64,000 bases of DNA, from contig SMMW01000585.1 in NCBI GenBank assembly GCA_004794655.1, forward strand, positions 9,795,501-9,859,500. Reading direction: 5' to 3'. The translations under genes and the position numbers were made by a program. The notes beneath the pieces were generated by a model that worked only from the letters and a program-made list of their open reading frames with translations, did no database searches and was not told the DNA's origin. Shown piece by piece: positions 1-22,700 of this stretch. Every line of letters begins with the position of its first letter. Position 1 is the first letter of the stretch. Origin of the DNA: Marisa cornuarietis (lineage: Eukaryota; Mollusca; Gastropoda; Architaenioglossa; Ampullariidae).

Positions 1-2223
1 GTCACTGTTGAGATACAGCTCATTGGTTTGCCTTCAGAAATTAAACACTGCCTGATTGTACAACAAGAGTTGAGGATCACAGTTATATCTTGAACCCATC
101 ACATGGGACTGTTGGGTATTATAATGCTCATGTCTGCTTACACCTAGATTTTGGATCTCAAATAATTTTGAAAAACACATCAAAGATTTGCAACTCTAAA
201 CCATAAATCTTGTTTAGTTCTCATTATCCATCTTTCTGTTATGTCTTCCTTTACTTATGCCTCTCACTCTCTCTCTACTATTTTTCTATCTTGGTTTTTC
301 TCTCCCCATTTTGTTCTGCACTATTTTTTTCTCATCTTTCTTATTTTTCATAAGTTTTCATTCCTCTGTTTTGGTGCAGGTGGGTGTTCATCTCATGGAT
401 TTATTTTAAATTTCATAATTTCTAAATGTTCTAAATAAACTTTTGTCTGTCCTGCCTCTAGCAGCATACCGTCCATGCTTTGACAAGTTTCCAACCCAGT
501 TGTTGTTAGTGAGTCTATGAACTGATTTAATAGTACATTCCACAGATCCCCCATACTAGCTAAAACGAAGGTACAGTAAGACCAGGAATAGTTGTCACAG
601 AAGCTGTTATCTCTAACATAACACAGAGATAGTGCAACAGTCCACTTCTCTTGCCAGCTCAATATGATCTTTTGTGTTACACAGACCGTACAAATTTGAA
701 GGGGAATGAAAAGCTTCATGTATTTCATTAACACTATTCCTGTCCTGTTTATTTCATTCCACTGCTGATACTAATATACTGCAGACTTCCATTCACAAAC
801 TTGCAACATAGTCATTGAGCTAAGTTTGTCGTGTAAACTTGTCATGATTTTAGGTCTTATTTATTTACTTGTTCTTCAGAAATTAATGATATTAAATAGA
901 CAGGTTTGTAGTCACTTTGGGAAAAAGCACGCATCTTGCCTATACTATTGACTTAAAAGAAATTTTTTACAAGTGCTTATAGGTCCCTAATGACCACCAA
1001 AAGGACAAAAACGTGGATTATCTAAATGCATGTATCCAGAAATGAAGAGAAAACTTCTCATTTTTTAAAGTTTTAAAGCCATTAAACAAACATTACTCTT
1101 TTGACTTCATTCTTAAATTACTCCTCAACCTTGCAGCAATATCCAGCTAGCCTTGTCTCGGGTTAAAAAAAAAGTGGTTTCTTTCACTGAAAAGGTAAAG
1201 TTGAGACTGCAAACCCCACTTTTAAAATTTTAAGGGTCCCTGTCCTATCAATTTACAACACTATCAGTAACGCCCTTCACGACGTGCAGTCTTTGCTGAA
1301 ACAAGACAGCCACTGTAGTTTTCACTTGGGCCATCATTACAGAAACACAAATATGCACAGAGACCATATCATCCTTGAGCACTTGGAGCCTTTTGTGGCA
1401 AAGAGGCAGCCCTTAGCAGCTTAAGTCCCAGAAAAATGTAGAGATCTTTTGCTTTCCAGCATTTAATAAAGGTGTCTTTGTGTCTGTGCATGCACACATA
1501 TCGGTGTTGGTGCAAATTTTGTGGACAGGTGTGTGTCATCAGTGCCGAATTTTTAGTGAACATTGTTCTAGTTATTAAACAGAGTTCCTAATACAAAACT
1601 GTCATCATAATTTCCTGTGACACGTTAGCATGTTCTTGCTATCATGGTGCACTTCAAAATATCTTGTCCTCACATTTGAGATAAAGATACTGATGATACT
1701 TTACCACTGTTGAACAAAATCACTTCATATTAATCTTACAGCTAGGAAAAAATGTTGAGTCAAATACACACATACCTTACTTGTACACACATGCACAAAT
1801 ATACATGCACATGCATACATACAAAACTGTAGAGATTTTCATCATAAGTTCTCATTATCTCAATAACTGTTGCATATAATTATCAACTGCATGCAGCTTT
1901 ATCAGGATTTTTTGCTACTAATATTTCTGCCCATATATGTATGTTTGGAACTATCCATGAAAGTTTTGTAATGAGGTGTTGATCAAATACATTTATAGTG
2001 ATGAAAGCCAATGTGGGGTGTGTTAAATTACATCCTTCATAAACCATGTGGCTGCTTACACTATATATACTTTTTTATTGCAGTATTCCTGGAACATCAA
2101 AGTGCATTTCTGACCTTTTGGCCTAAAAAGTTGACAGATTTAACCAGCTTAGAAACTACATGACATTCACATCGTTCCTGACATCTTGATAGTCTAAACC
2201 TCGGTGGACAGCAACACACAGAC
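1..2223. other. Sequence upstream of UAP1; no gene recognised
   Basis: AT-rich sequence with only short open frames that match nothing I recognise. It ends at the UAP1 start codon and presumably holds the UAP1 5'UTR and promoter. I see no convincing TATA box or CpG-rich core. A CA-rich, ATACATGCAC-like stretch lies at about 1765-1825. Confidence 0.4.
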
Positions 2224-11578
<9,355 letters not shown>

Positions 11579-14280
11579 CATTAAACAGCACATTAAAAAA
11601 ACAGAAAAAGCTGATTGAAATTATTCATCTCAACATCACTGAACAACTGGAGAAAACTGCTGCACATTGCTACCAACACATACAGGCCAGGTTTTGTGGA
11701 ACACTGTTGTATGGTACCATGTACTGAAGGAGACAGGGAAGATAGCTCTCCATGGATGGAGACCTGTGAACAAAGTCTGCTAGTAAAGTCTACCAAAGAC
11801 TAATGTCACAAGGGTTCTGCACATGAGGTCCTACAAAATCAATGCATTTTTAAGGTCATGTTCAAGAGTTTAAAGTTGGCAGGTCTCAACAGGGGTTCAC
11901 TAAATTCGCTGTGTTGTCTGCTGCATAGCAAGAAGCTTGAAAGCTTCAGCATCAGATATATTCCATGGAATTTTTGGAACATAGAGATAATTACCATAAT
12001 GGTAGGTCTCTCTTGAGTGTCTACCCTAGAGTTTCACCAAAAGACATGGATATCAGAAACTGTATATCTTCTGAAGAAAACCAAGCCTTGCAGCTACAAT
12101 TGTTGTGTGTCACTTAAGCCATTTTTGCTGCGGCCCCGGCTTGGTTTCAAGAGAATACCACAATATCTGTGTGCACAGAAACAATTGTAATAGAGACAGT
12201 GCTAGATAATTTGTATTTGGGACCAGGCTTCAGATATTACAGTTAAATTCTTTATACATCTCCATACAATTTTTAACAAAATACGAAGGCTTAGACAGCA
12301 AAAAACACACACACAAACGTCAAAATAATTCTTATTTTCTTTCATGTTTTGCATTTGTATGTTTTTATCTGTTGTATTTTTTATTATTAGCTTCTTTCAT
12401 GCAGTTACAATCAATGTTCATTTACAACCATAATTTATATTGAAGTTTTAAAAAGTACTTGAGCAGCACAGTGCTGTCAATAAAAGAGATGCATTTCATC
12501 TCAACAGATGATCATGACAGGTTTTTAAATAATTTCTCAAGAAGAACAGTGTCAACTGGGCCTACTAGCTACACATCATTCAGATTGTTCCAAAATTGTT
12601 GATTGACGGTCACCATACAGGGTCTTTGAGAGAAGTAACAAGGAAGTACAGAGTATCATCTTGCTAACTAGCTTATGTCTGTTACCACAAAAAAGCATGG
12701 ACTATTTATTATATCACTCCATCAGAAGCTGCATTTTACTTAGTTTCTGAATGGCAGTAATGATCACATGTTACAGGATACTGTTAGGCTGCATGCTTGT
12801 ATGATCAAGAAATGGTGCAGAAGCATTATTTTAAGTAAACAAAAATACTTCATGACTATGCAACAGGTTCAGAAAAAGGACTGCAGCTGTACATACACCT
12901 GTTTACATTATGGTTGTGGCTGTTGATTTTATCATGATGCAAGGATATGGTTACAGACTGTTGTCTTTGGAGATTATTTCACAAATGCTCCACTCAAGCT
13001 CAAGCTGAATCTTACTAGTTTTGTTTTCCCTAACATTGCCAATATGCCTGCTATTGTAGTGCACGAACTCTTATTGATGGTGGTGGTACATGGCTTACGT
13101 TTCATGTTAAGGTGCCATAGCAAAATAATTTGGAGCACTTGGTTCCTGGTGAGGCATGTTAAAGGTTTTATTAATCAAATTTGTCACATAGTTGTTGGGA
13201 TGGATTTTTATTTATACTTAAAGTATGCTGGTTTTGAGAAACAGGCCTTGAGGATATTTTTTGTTTTGCTTTTTTGTATAATCATCTAAGTGCTTGGGTT
13301 TGGCAACTTATTTAAATCCTTTTTTTATGTGGATCTTAAACTGCCAAGTTAAGAAAAAAATGAAATTTTTTTTTGTGATGATTGCTGAATATCCCCTACT
13401 ACCGTGACAAAGCATTAAGTATGCCTAGATGTGCCGCCGATGTTTTTGACACCAACTCATGCATGATGTACATGGTTCTAAGTGACTTTTGTGTTTTGTA
13501 CTTAAGTTTACATATCTTCCTAATCAGGGTTTAACTATTACCATTAGCAGGTAACAATCAAACCTGACAGTAGTATCATATTTATACAACCAACATATGC
13601 CAATCACATTTGTTGAACTGTGTAATCTTTCTTTCCTCTGATTTGAAGCTGATGAACATCATCAATGTGTCAGTACAGCATGCCTCTACCATTGTTCTCC
13701 TGTGTTATGAAAAGTAGGGAGGATATTTTGCATACAGGTTCAACTGTTGTGAATGAAACAGTCATGTGCATAAGTTTACCTCTCTTTATCTCAATTCACA
13801 TTTCCAAGAGCGAGAGGTTACATTTATCTGGCCTCTGTGTTTGTTTATTTATTTTTGAGTGATACAATTTGCCCATATTTTTCTTCAACTGTGCCTGTTT
13901 TTGGAGTAGTTTTAGAAGGTTCTGAAATGAAGCACACAGGATTGGTTTTTAGCATTGTTCATTTTTCCAAAGGCTTCCAGTCCCTACAAATTGCCATGTT
14001 GTAGATATGATCTCTATGATTCAACAAATATATGTAACAGATCTGTATATCAGTAGCAGATGTGTACTTTATGGCTAAACACATTATGGATCTTATACCA
14101 GCCTTATTCAACTGTTTATGAAGTTTAACACTGTTTTGTAAGTTAAGTTTGCCTCACTTGGATCCCGTGAGCCTTGCATCAGGTCATCAAGGAAGAAGTT
14201 GCTATGGATCTTTTGATGCTTCATTATTCCCTGCTCACTCCTTCAATCAGAACTTTTTTCCCCTGATCTAAAATTTAGAA
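11579..14280. other. UAP1 3'UTR and intergenic sequence
   Basis: AT-rich, with no gene recognised. A candidate poly(A) signal AATAAA for UAP1 is at 12479-12484, and ATTAAA lies just after the stop (11580). Short open frames here look random. Confidence 0.4.
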
Positions 14281-14990
14281 ATCACACCAGTTAGTGATCC
14301 ACTTTTAGCTGCCTTTGGGACCATTATTTTTACTGATGGACTGCACACAACCTGTGCCTTAGACATGATGAAACTGATTTGCAGCCCTACAACCATGAGT
14401 GTATGGGACATGCTTTATGACTAACAAGTTTAAATATTGACAAAACTGATGTCATGTATTTGGCTCATTCCCCTCTTTGTCTTTTAGACAGTAAGTTCAT
14501 GGACTCTGAAGTTGAGGTACCTTTCCAAACTAAAATATTTTGATGCGGATCTTGATAAGTTTTTTCCTGTGCAACATTTGATTGTATCTGTTAGAAAGCA
14601 CCAGTGCTAGAGTTTTCTCTGCATTGGTTACTTGACAATAACTACTCCATCTTTGCTGTATGTTGACCAGATCATTTGTTTGCAAAGAGCTTAGAACACC
14701 TCATTTTCCATAAAACTAATCATGAGCACACTACACGTTTGCTCAGAGAACTTCATGGTTACCAGTTAAAGTTTGTATACCATACCAAACTAAAATTGCA
14801 ACTTTTTGAGGGCACACTTCCGGCCTATCTTTCCCCAACTCTAACCACCTGTTTTCCTTGTAGGCTGTCTGGAATGTTTTTGACTGATAATATCTGCTTG
14901 GTTACGGTAATGTGGAACCTTATGCCATTTTTATCATTTTATTTGGTTGGATGGTCGGTTGAGTTTTGTGGTGCCAGCAACTAAGGCTAT
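14281..14990 (+). mobile_element. Degenerate CR1/L2-type LINE fragment (reverse transcriptase C-terminal region)
   Basis: Recognisable but decayed. Around 14430-14470 is a remnant of the NKLKLNxDKT(D/E) block after the catalytic domain. At 14740-14880 a frame reads TRLLRELHGYQLKF then FEGTLPAYLSPTL, matching the LLRELHWLPVxxRI / PxYLxxLL region typical of CR1/L2 reverse transcriptases. Stops and frameshifts show it is dead. The boundaries are approximate. Confidence 0.6.
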
Positions 14991-16452
14991 ATTACAGCAT
15001 GAGTCATTAAAGCACTCCGTAAGCAATTTTCATTTTTATTTTTAAGCTTTACATAACCCTTGATGTCTGCTAAGTCTTTAAGTCAACCATGTACATCTAC
15101 TAAGAACAGTCCACCATGCATAAACTAAAATGTAAAGGCATTCACACTTTACATTCCTGCAGTTTATACTCTCCTCCACACAAAGGTCTTAAGTTTTATA
15201 ATTCATAAGCAATCATGTCTTGTGTATCTTTCAAACAGGAGGCCTAAAAGCTAAGGAAGATAATGAGACCGTGTAACTGATGGGCCTCTAGATCTTACAT
15301 TTCACTTTAAGTTCATCATTTTAAAAAAAAATCTACTTCTTGCCTTCTCTAGACAGAGTGACACACTGCTTTGGATGCATTTTCAAAGCATACCAAATGA
15401 TAAGTCATGTGTCATTGTCGACAAAAATGTTGCAAAAATTACTCAAAATATTTTGCACTTACTGTGCAGCCATGGGCAGATATTTTTTTCCTAGTGTACC
15501 GTGACTGTGCCATTATTTAGCAGTTTTTATTATAACATTTACATTTTCTAAATTGGGACTTTAAACTATGAACATTAAATTATGTCTGTGATACATGTTG
15601 TTGACTTATTAGACAGGTATTCCAAAAAGTATAGCTTATTAAAAATAAAATCATTTAACACTGGTGTAAAGGCTGTCATTATCAATGAATATGCCGCATA
15701 CTGGTTGTGAAGTGAAGCTGAGCAACTTAACAGTGGTTTTTCTCATGTGACAGTCTAGCATTTTGATAACCTCACTGAATGTTGATATCAGATGATTTTG
15801 ATGATAGGAGCCTCCTCACACTGCCTCAGTTTTAGATGTGGTTAAAAGATTCCGTAGACAAACCTTTTGAGCAGAAATTCATAATTGTCAGTAAAGATAA
15901 GTCATTTAACTAGTTTCCTTTCATAAATTCAGCCTTGTCAGCATTTGCATGCAATGCTTTTTTCTTGCACCCTGAGAACTAATTCCCCTCTTTAAGGATC
16001 AATCGTTGCAATCACCAATCCCCCAAAAAGGAAGAGTAAAGATTCCCCAGACCACACATAAATGTACTGCTGCAAAAAAAAAGAAACCCCACAGTACAAT
16101 TAGTTATGCCTTGTTTTATATGCAAACATGCCAATGATGGCTGAGGGATGCTGAAAATAAAAGTTTAAAAGGGAATGACAACTACTGACCTAATTAGACT
16201 TGAAATGGACCATCCTAGACTTTGATCTTCCTTTTGACCACAGGAAGAGCAGTTCCAAGCATTTTTCTGCCCTCATGATCACCTCACCCACCTCAATATT
16301 CTTGAGTTTTCTAAGAAACCTTGCTCAACAAATGCCTGATATGCAAATGCTCCTTTAAAAGACAGGTATTGCTGAAATGTTTTATGGCCATGGAAGCAAC
16401 AGCAGTCAGAACATGAATAGATAACACTATTACTAACAAATTCAAAATAAAG
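14991..16452. other. Intergenic sequence between convergent genes
   Basis: AT-rich, no recognisable gene. It separates the 3' ends of UAP1 and the snRNP gene. Confidence 0.35.
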
Positions 16453-16458
16453 TTTATT
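16453..16458 (-). promoter_or_regulatory. Poly(A) signal of the snRNP gene
   Basis: AATAAA on the minus strand. It is the first such hexamer downstream of the stop codon at 16794 and lies about 50 nt beyond the second AUUGCAC motif of the structured 3'UTR element. Confidence 0.6.
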
Positions 16459-16507
16459 TATAAAATCTCTCATTTCTCCACATTTAAGTTCTTAAACTGT
16501 GGCACGA

Positions 16508-16612
16508 GTGCAATGCTGAAGACGGCCAACCCCAGTGCAAGGCCAGGGACAAACAACTCTTACCAGGTTGTTTGCCGCTGCTGGCAATGGTGCAATGTTG
16601 AGCCCCTTCAGC
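16508..16612 (-). promoter_or_regulatory. Candidate PIE-like autoregulatory hairpin in the U1A/U2B''-family 3'UTR
   Basis: Minus-strand RNA contains two perfect AUUGCAC heptamers (16596-16590 and 16514-16508), the loop sequence bound by U1A in U1 snRNA and in the vertebrate U1A PIE. A third near-match, CUUGCAC, is at 16541-16535. The segment folds on paper: a 7-bp stem GCUGAAG/CUUCAGC (16612-16606 with 16521-16515), CAAC/GUUG (16600-16597 with 16530-16527), an 11+11-nt internal loop holding AUUGCAC on one side and CUUGCAC on the other, GCCAG/CUGGC (16585-16581 with 16546-16542), and a 9-bp top stem GCAAACAAC/GUUGUUUGU (16575-16567 with 16557-16549). The second AUUGCAC directly follows the outer stem. 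The function is inferred. Confidence 0.55.
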
Positions 16613-16793
16613 CTCTGTACCATTCCAGTTCATACATAAACAAATAATCATTCAACCAAAATATTCATGTTCTAAATTGCTTACACACTCATTCACCCTA
16701 AACTGGCATTACCTATAACCCATTTGGGTGAGCAATATAGATTGAAAACAAAAATGGACAAGCACCACCAAGACCATAATCATTATAGTAAGA

Positions 16794-19700
16794 TTATTTC
16801 TTGGCAAAAGTAATTTTCATAGCATTGGATGGTGTGATCTTGAATCCCTGTAAAGCATCTTTGGCAGCACCTGCCTGCATATCTGTTTCAAACTCAACAA
16901 AGGCAATGTCGTGACGACCTGGAACCAAACGGACCTCCTTGAATCCTGGGAACCTGCACAACAAAAGATCTTGCTGCATCATATGTAAAATATTTTTTTA
17001 AGTCAGGAGGATACTCCAAATATTTAAATCTATGACTTTAATATTCTTAGTGGTGTTTTAAAATTTTATACCGGTAAGTAGCACCAAAATGTTTCTGAAT
17101 ACCTACAATGAAAATTAATAATAATAATAATGATGAGAACTTATAATGCGCAGAATCACGAATACGATAGATCGCACTCTCTGCGATTGTGGCTTGGACC
17201 ATTTTTATCAACTAAAGACAAAGACATAAAGAACTTTTTTGATATCTCAAGAGGTCTAGTAGATGTAAGCAATCGAACATGGTATTTCCTGTGACATCAG
17301 CACGCGGCAAATTTCTTTTTCTTAAAATATCAATTTAAGTCAAAATAATGTTCATACCAGGATACATTTATAAGCTACACTGGGCAGCCTGTCATGTAAA
17401 TAAAGTCATATCTAGGATACCATGGTCATAATTTTTCCTCTTACAGCATTCTTGCTCAGGAACTGTTGACCTTTCTTTCTACCTTCCCTTTTCTCTCTGC
17501 TCAGGCATGGCCTCACAATCTGCTTCCTTATATTAAGCCGTTTTTCACTTTGATTCCATGCAAATTTGCTTATTTAATGATTTGTCCATCACAATATTAA
17601 AACAAGCCATTTTATCACTCCATAACAGAATTTACTGATACTCCCACACTATGCTACTGTTAAGTCTCCATTTTTATGTAAATGGTAATCTAGAAAACAT
17701 ATGTCCACCAGAAAACTTTTCATAGATGTTTTTATTTCAAAGAGCATGAATTTAATCTAAAAAAAGTAGACCCTTATTTTTTCAGTGTCATCATTCCCCA
17801 CTCTACCTAGCAGGCTTGAGGGAGGCGGCTCTCCACAAGTTTTGTATTTTCATTAGTTTGTGTTTTTGGTGCCCATTGCGTACGCCGGTGCTTTATCGTT
17901 ACGTTGTTGTTGCGCAGGACTGTTTGACTTTTGTTTCTTCTGCGACTTTTGGATTTCCTGTCGACTGCCAGTCTTTTCTGCCCGAGACCATAACGGTTTC
18001 TTCTGAAGATCTTGAAAATCACACAGTCAGTCCTTTGCTTAAAAATTTTCATGCAGTTTTCTCTTTGCGATTGCATCAACACCAGCAGTCTTCTGGTGAT
18101 TTCAGCTGTTGCCCCGAGTCTCTACTGATCTATTCTGCATTCCTACAGACGACACAATGGCTTTCCAAGCAGTAGATCTGAACTCAGGGCCTCTGAGAGC
18201 CAGCAAGGGCCTCGGGGCAGACGACTTGCTAAAACAAGTAGCTGGTCAAGTTCATAGTTTCAAGAGTGACAAGAGGCTAAAGACTGACAAAAGTTATGTC
18301 AGACAAATCAGTAACAAAGCACTGTGCTTGTTCCAAATCTCAGCTGTCTGATTCGCCACCAGAAAGTAAACCTCACACCACTGCCCCACCACTGGCAGAA
18401 AATATGGTGAAGGGCACTCTCAACATCAATGAGTCATCCTCATCAGAAGTGGTCATCGTGCAGTTTGACAGTATGGCCTGTGTCTATCGGCTTTATACAG
18501 GAATAGGCAAAGGTCACAAAGATACAACCACACTGCATCTGGCACAGCACTTGCCAACAGGACTGCAGGTGGCTGTTAAATGGATTGATCTAGAAAACTT
18601 ACATCACGAGTTCTGTACAGAAAGAAGTTGTATAAACCAAGTAGTTACAACATGAGACTATTCTCCCACATTACTACAGCTTTGTCCATCGCCAAGAACT
18701 GTGGACAGTAATGCCTGTTATGGGCTATGGTTCTTGCCGTGACCTGCTGCATGCCTGTTTAACAGCCATCTGCCAGATATATCTTGCAGGATGTACTGCA
18801 TGCTCTGGAATACTTGCATAGCAGAGGTGTCATACACAGGGACGTGAAGGTTTGCCATGTTTTAATATCAGCTAGTGGACAGACGAGCTATAACAGTCTG
18901 ATCCACCCCACTTGGAACTTAAAAGTGGTGTTAACTTGTGGCAGTCGCAGCTGGAAGGACAGCTGCAATATAGCTTCATACATTTTCAAAATATCCTAAC
19001 TCATTGTGCAGACTTTGAACATATTTGACAAATATAGTCAGCTTCAGTGCATTGAGCTCTATTGTGTGTGCAGTGATGCACAATAAAAGTTGTCATTATT
19101 ATTATTATAACCCTAGCCAAAGGAAAATGGTCCCATTACCTTGTGGGTAATTTCAAATGTGACGTCACCCCCAAAAAATTATTTTCTTGAGCCAATCCTC
19201 ACCTTAAATGCAAGGTTTTCAAATACAAGTGTACATGCATATGCATATACACACACAGGTGATGTTACACATTTTACTCACACTTAGAAAAGTCAGATTT
19301 ACTCACTGGTTAAAAAGCATGGACAACATGAGTTCGTTGGTCTCCTCAGGGAGGTTGGTGATGAAAAGAATCTGGTTGGGAGGCTGTTCTGGGATAGCTG
19401 GAGCAGGCACAGCAGGAGCAGCACCAGAAGGAGTCATGGCTGGTGATGGCACAGGAACGATTGGTGGCGGACCTGCATAACCAAGATCTTATTAATGCTA
19501 TGGAAATACCACTAACAATCCTTTGCTGACAAACATATAAAATAGGTATAAATGACAATTACAAGTTGTCATGCAAAAGATTACAATGTTTTCCCTAATG
19601 CAGATAAATTGAGTTAAGCTGCTGCTTAACCTTCTTTCCATATTGGAGTTTTAAAATGACGTAATAAAACAATGGCGTATAACTTAAGATGGTAGAGACA

Positions 19701-22700
19701 TCAGTGGGTGGGTGGTTTCTTACTATTGCTGCTCTCAGGTAAACATAAGACCAAGAAACCTATGCAATTTTTGAAAGGAGAAAACTTAAACTTTGCAATA
19801 AAAGTAATGAAAATTTCTTACTTTCACTCTGGTGACAGTAATAATCCAAGAAAATTCACAGTTAAATATTCAAAAAAAAAAATCAACACATCTATGTGGG
19901 CTACCTGCCTTCATCAAAAACATCAGCAAAAACCTATAGACCACTATAGCAAAGCCATGATCATACAAGGAACAGAAGAACAACATATGAACGACGAAAG
20001 GATGAACAAAAGTACTGATGAATAATAATAATAAAAAAAAGCAAATAGGATCCAAGTAACAAGAACTGACAGTATCATGATCCGCAAAAGATGAGCAAGG
20101 AAGTAGCACCAAGTGGAAAAGAGGGGAAGGGTGTGAAAAAGGACTAGCGTTGTAGGAACTGGTGTTAATAATGCTTCCAATAAGACACTTAAAAAAATAC
20201 AAATCCTGCTTGGATATATGACATGCTATGTCATAATAGACATACCTCGTACTGCAGGGGGCTGCACAACACCAGGCATCAGTGGCTGGACTGCAGGTGG
20301 CACCACATTTGGACCACCAGCACCAGCAGCTGCCCTGTGTATACAGTAGATTACATATAATGGTTTGCTTGCTTGGTAATCCTTCAGCTGAAAATCACTT
20401 TAAATTTTAAAACTTAAAATGTAAAAATCTCTCCTGGTATATCACATAAATCATGTTAATCCTATTAAAAATTAGGAATTTGTATATAACAAATAAATTT
20501 TGATCTGAATGTCATGTTTGAGTGTAAAATGAGGTCATTTTAGTTCTACCAGTACAACAATTTACAGACTAAAAATAAGCCTTTTGCTACAGCCTATTTT
20601 GAAAGGCATTTTAGGAGCGGTGCTTCCTTGGTGTGGGCCAATAATGTGGTAGCATACAGCAAGAAAACAGATTTCTGAACTTTTGAAAAAGCTGCTCAAG
20701 CAAGTATTAAAATGTGTTATATGTAATCATGAAAACTGTGTGATACACTCCACATAAAAGAAATCAAACGATATTTTCTAGCTTCTAATAACTATCTACT
20801 GAAAAACATTTAAGTGAATTTTGTGCTTTATGCAGAAAACCTTACTTTTTTTTCTTTTTGCGAGCTCCTTCTTCATCATGATCACGCTTTCGTCGCTCCC
20901 CTTCCACATAAGTGCCCTTCATTTTGGCAATGATATCTGAGTCTTTTTTGGAAAACTGGATTCTCTGTAGGGATTACCAACCAAAGCATTCTAACCAAAG
21001 TATACTCCCACAATCAACTTTGTGAACCATAATTTTATTCGCTTCTAATATACATTTAACCTGCTGATCGTGATTCTCTCTTTGCACGATGGGCCATGAT
21101 TGTGGCCCACTGGCAGACCACGATACGCTTACTATCGTGGCTCTGCAGTTTCACTATCGTCGTCAAAATCATGAATTTTAAGCCCATGTTTTTGAATATA
21201 GAAATATTTTTATCCATGCCTAAGAGGATTAATGTGCAAGGTTTTGATGTTTTATCTTCCTTCTCATTTACAACAGCTTAAAATACACTCTCAGGCACTA
21301 ACTTTACAGTAAAACTGAATTTCAGATACAAAAGGACTGTATTATACAGAATACAAAAGAAGGGTAACAAAGGGGATACAAAACTCATCATGAGGTCAGC
21401 GTGATTCAAACTATACATAATACATCCATACAAGATCATAAGTAACACCAAATGTGTACATAATTTGTAAAATTTATTTTATTTTAAAACATGCTGAAAG
21501 GCATATCTAGATAGTATTATTACTTCGGTGATCCCAAAATCACTTTAGAAAAATGCCAAATACAAATACATACCATGGGTTTATCATAAAATGGGAAACC
21601 CTGCATAGATCGCAATGCATTTGCAGCTGAATTTATTTCTTTGAAGATCACAAAGGCCTGTCCACGCATTTTAAGTGTCTTGAGGGCAACAATATCCAGA
21701 ATCTGACCAAACTGTGAAAAAATGGCATATAGGGATTTCTTCAGCTCTGGAAAATAAAAGGAAAAAAATTATTAAAGTTAACAGTCATCAGCTAAGAGCA
21801 TTCTTCTCTAAGTCAGTTTTATAAACAATAATAACAAGTTTCATGTTAGTATACTCTTTACTGGAGAGCAGAAAATCTCTAGACGAAAATTTTCAAACTG
21901 TACTGAGTTCCTTTTATCATGTCATATGCAAATGAAGGTTATAACCCTTCTGGAGGGAAAAACAGTCTCCACGCCCTATGTTGCTCAGTGTTTATAGCAG
22001 AAGTTTTGATCAGTTTGTTTTAATAGTTAAAGTTAATCTAGTATGAACATTCACTTATCAGTAAAAGTGCACTTTAGCTACTCCGGACCTGCACCCCCCT
22101 CAGTTTTTTGTTTTGTTTGCACGATATGAAGGATACTAACAGTAATAAAGCATAAAGTGGGTTGAAGTACTATGCTCACAAACATCCCTGTGACCTTATT
22201 TAAACATATCTTTATCAGCAACTGCCACTGACTAGTCCTCAAAAATTAGTAAACAGTTTATGAAGTCCCGTATTCTTGTGGTGATCATCAAAGCTCAATT
22301 ACACAATTACATATATCTTGCTTTAAATAATAGTAACACTTCAGTAATGACTCAGTGGGTTGTCACTAGGAAGGGGTAACAAGTAGTCTAAATTATATTG
22401 TTTGAAATCTTTAAATTAGTTTAAAACCCCTTTTTAGAATTATTCTCCTGATATTCAGGCAACAGTTCTAAAATGGCAGCTGCTGAGCTTGTAAAGACTA
22501 AGGAAATGATCTTCGACTTTCGGATGAACAAGCCTGTAAAGTCATCAGTACTATCCATGATAATTCCATCGAGGTAGTCGACTCTTACAAATATTTAGGT
22601 ACAATCTTCGACAACAAGCTTAAATGGGATGTCAACACTGACATGATCCTCCGTAAGAGTCAACAACGCCTGTACCTCCTACGTAAACTCAAATCTTTCT

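Noticed and set aside
241..438. 65-codon open frame rich in Phe and Ser
   Set aside because: Pyrimidine-rich low-complexity DNA gives such frames by chance; no splice context or homology.
18157..18890. A functional STRAD-like gene
   Set aside because: Multiple frameshifts and in-frame stops, no splice sites restoring the frame, and loss of the C-terminal half of the kinase domain.
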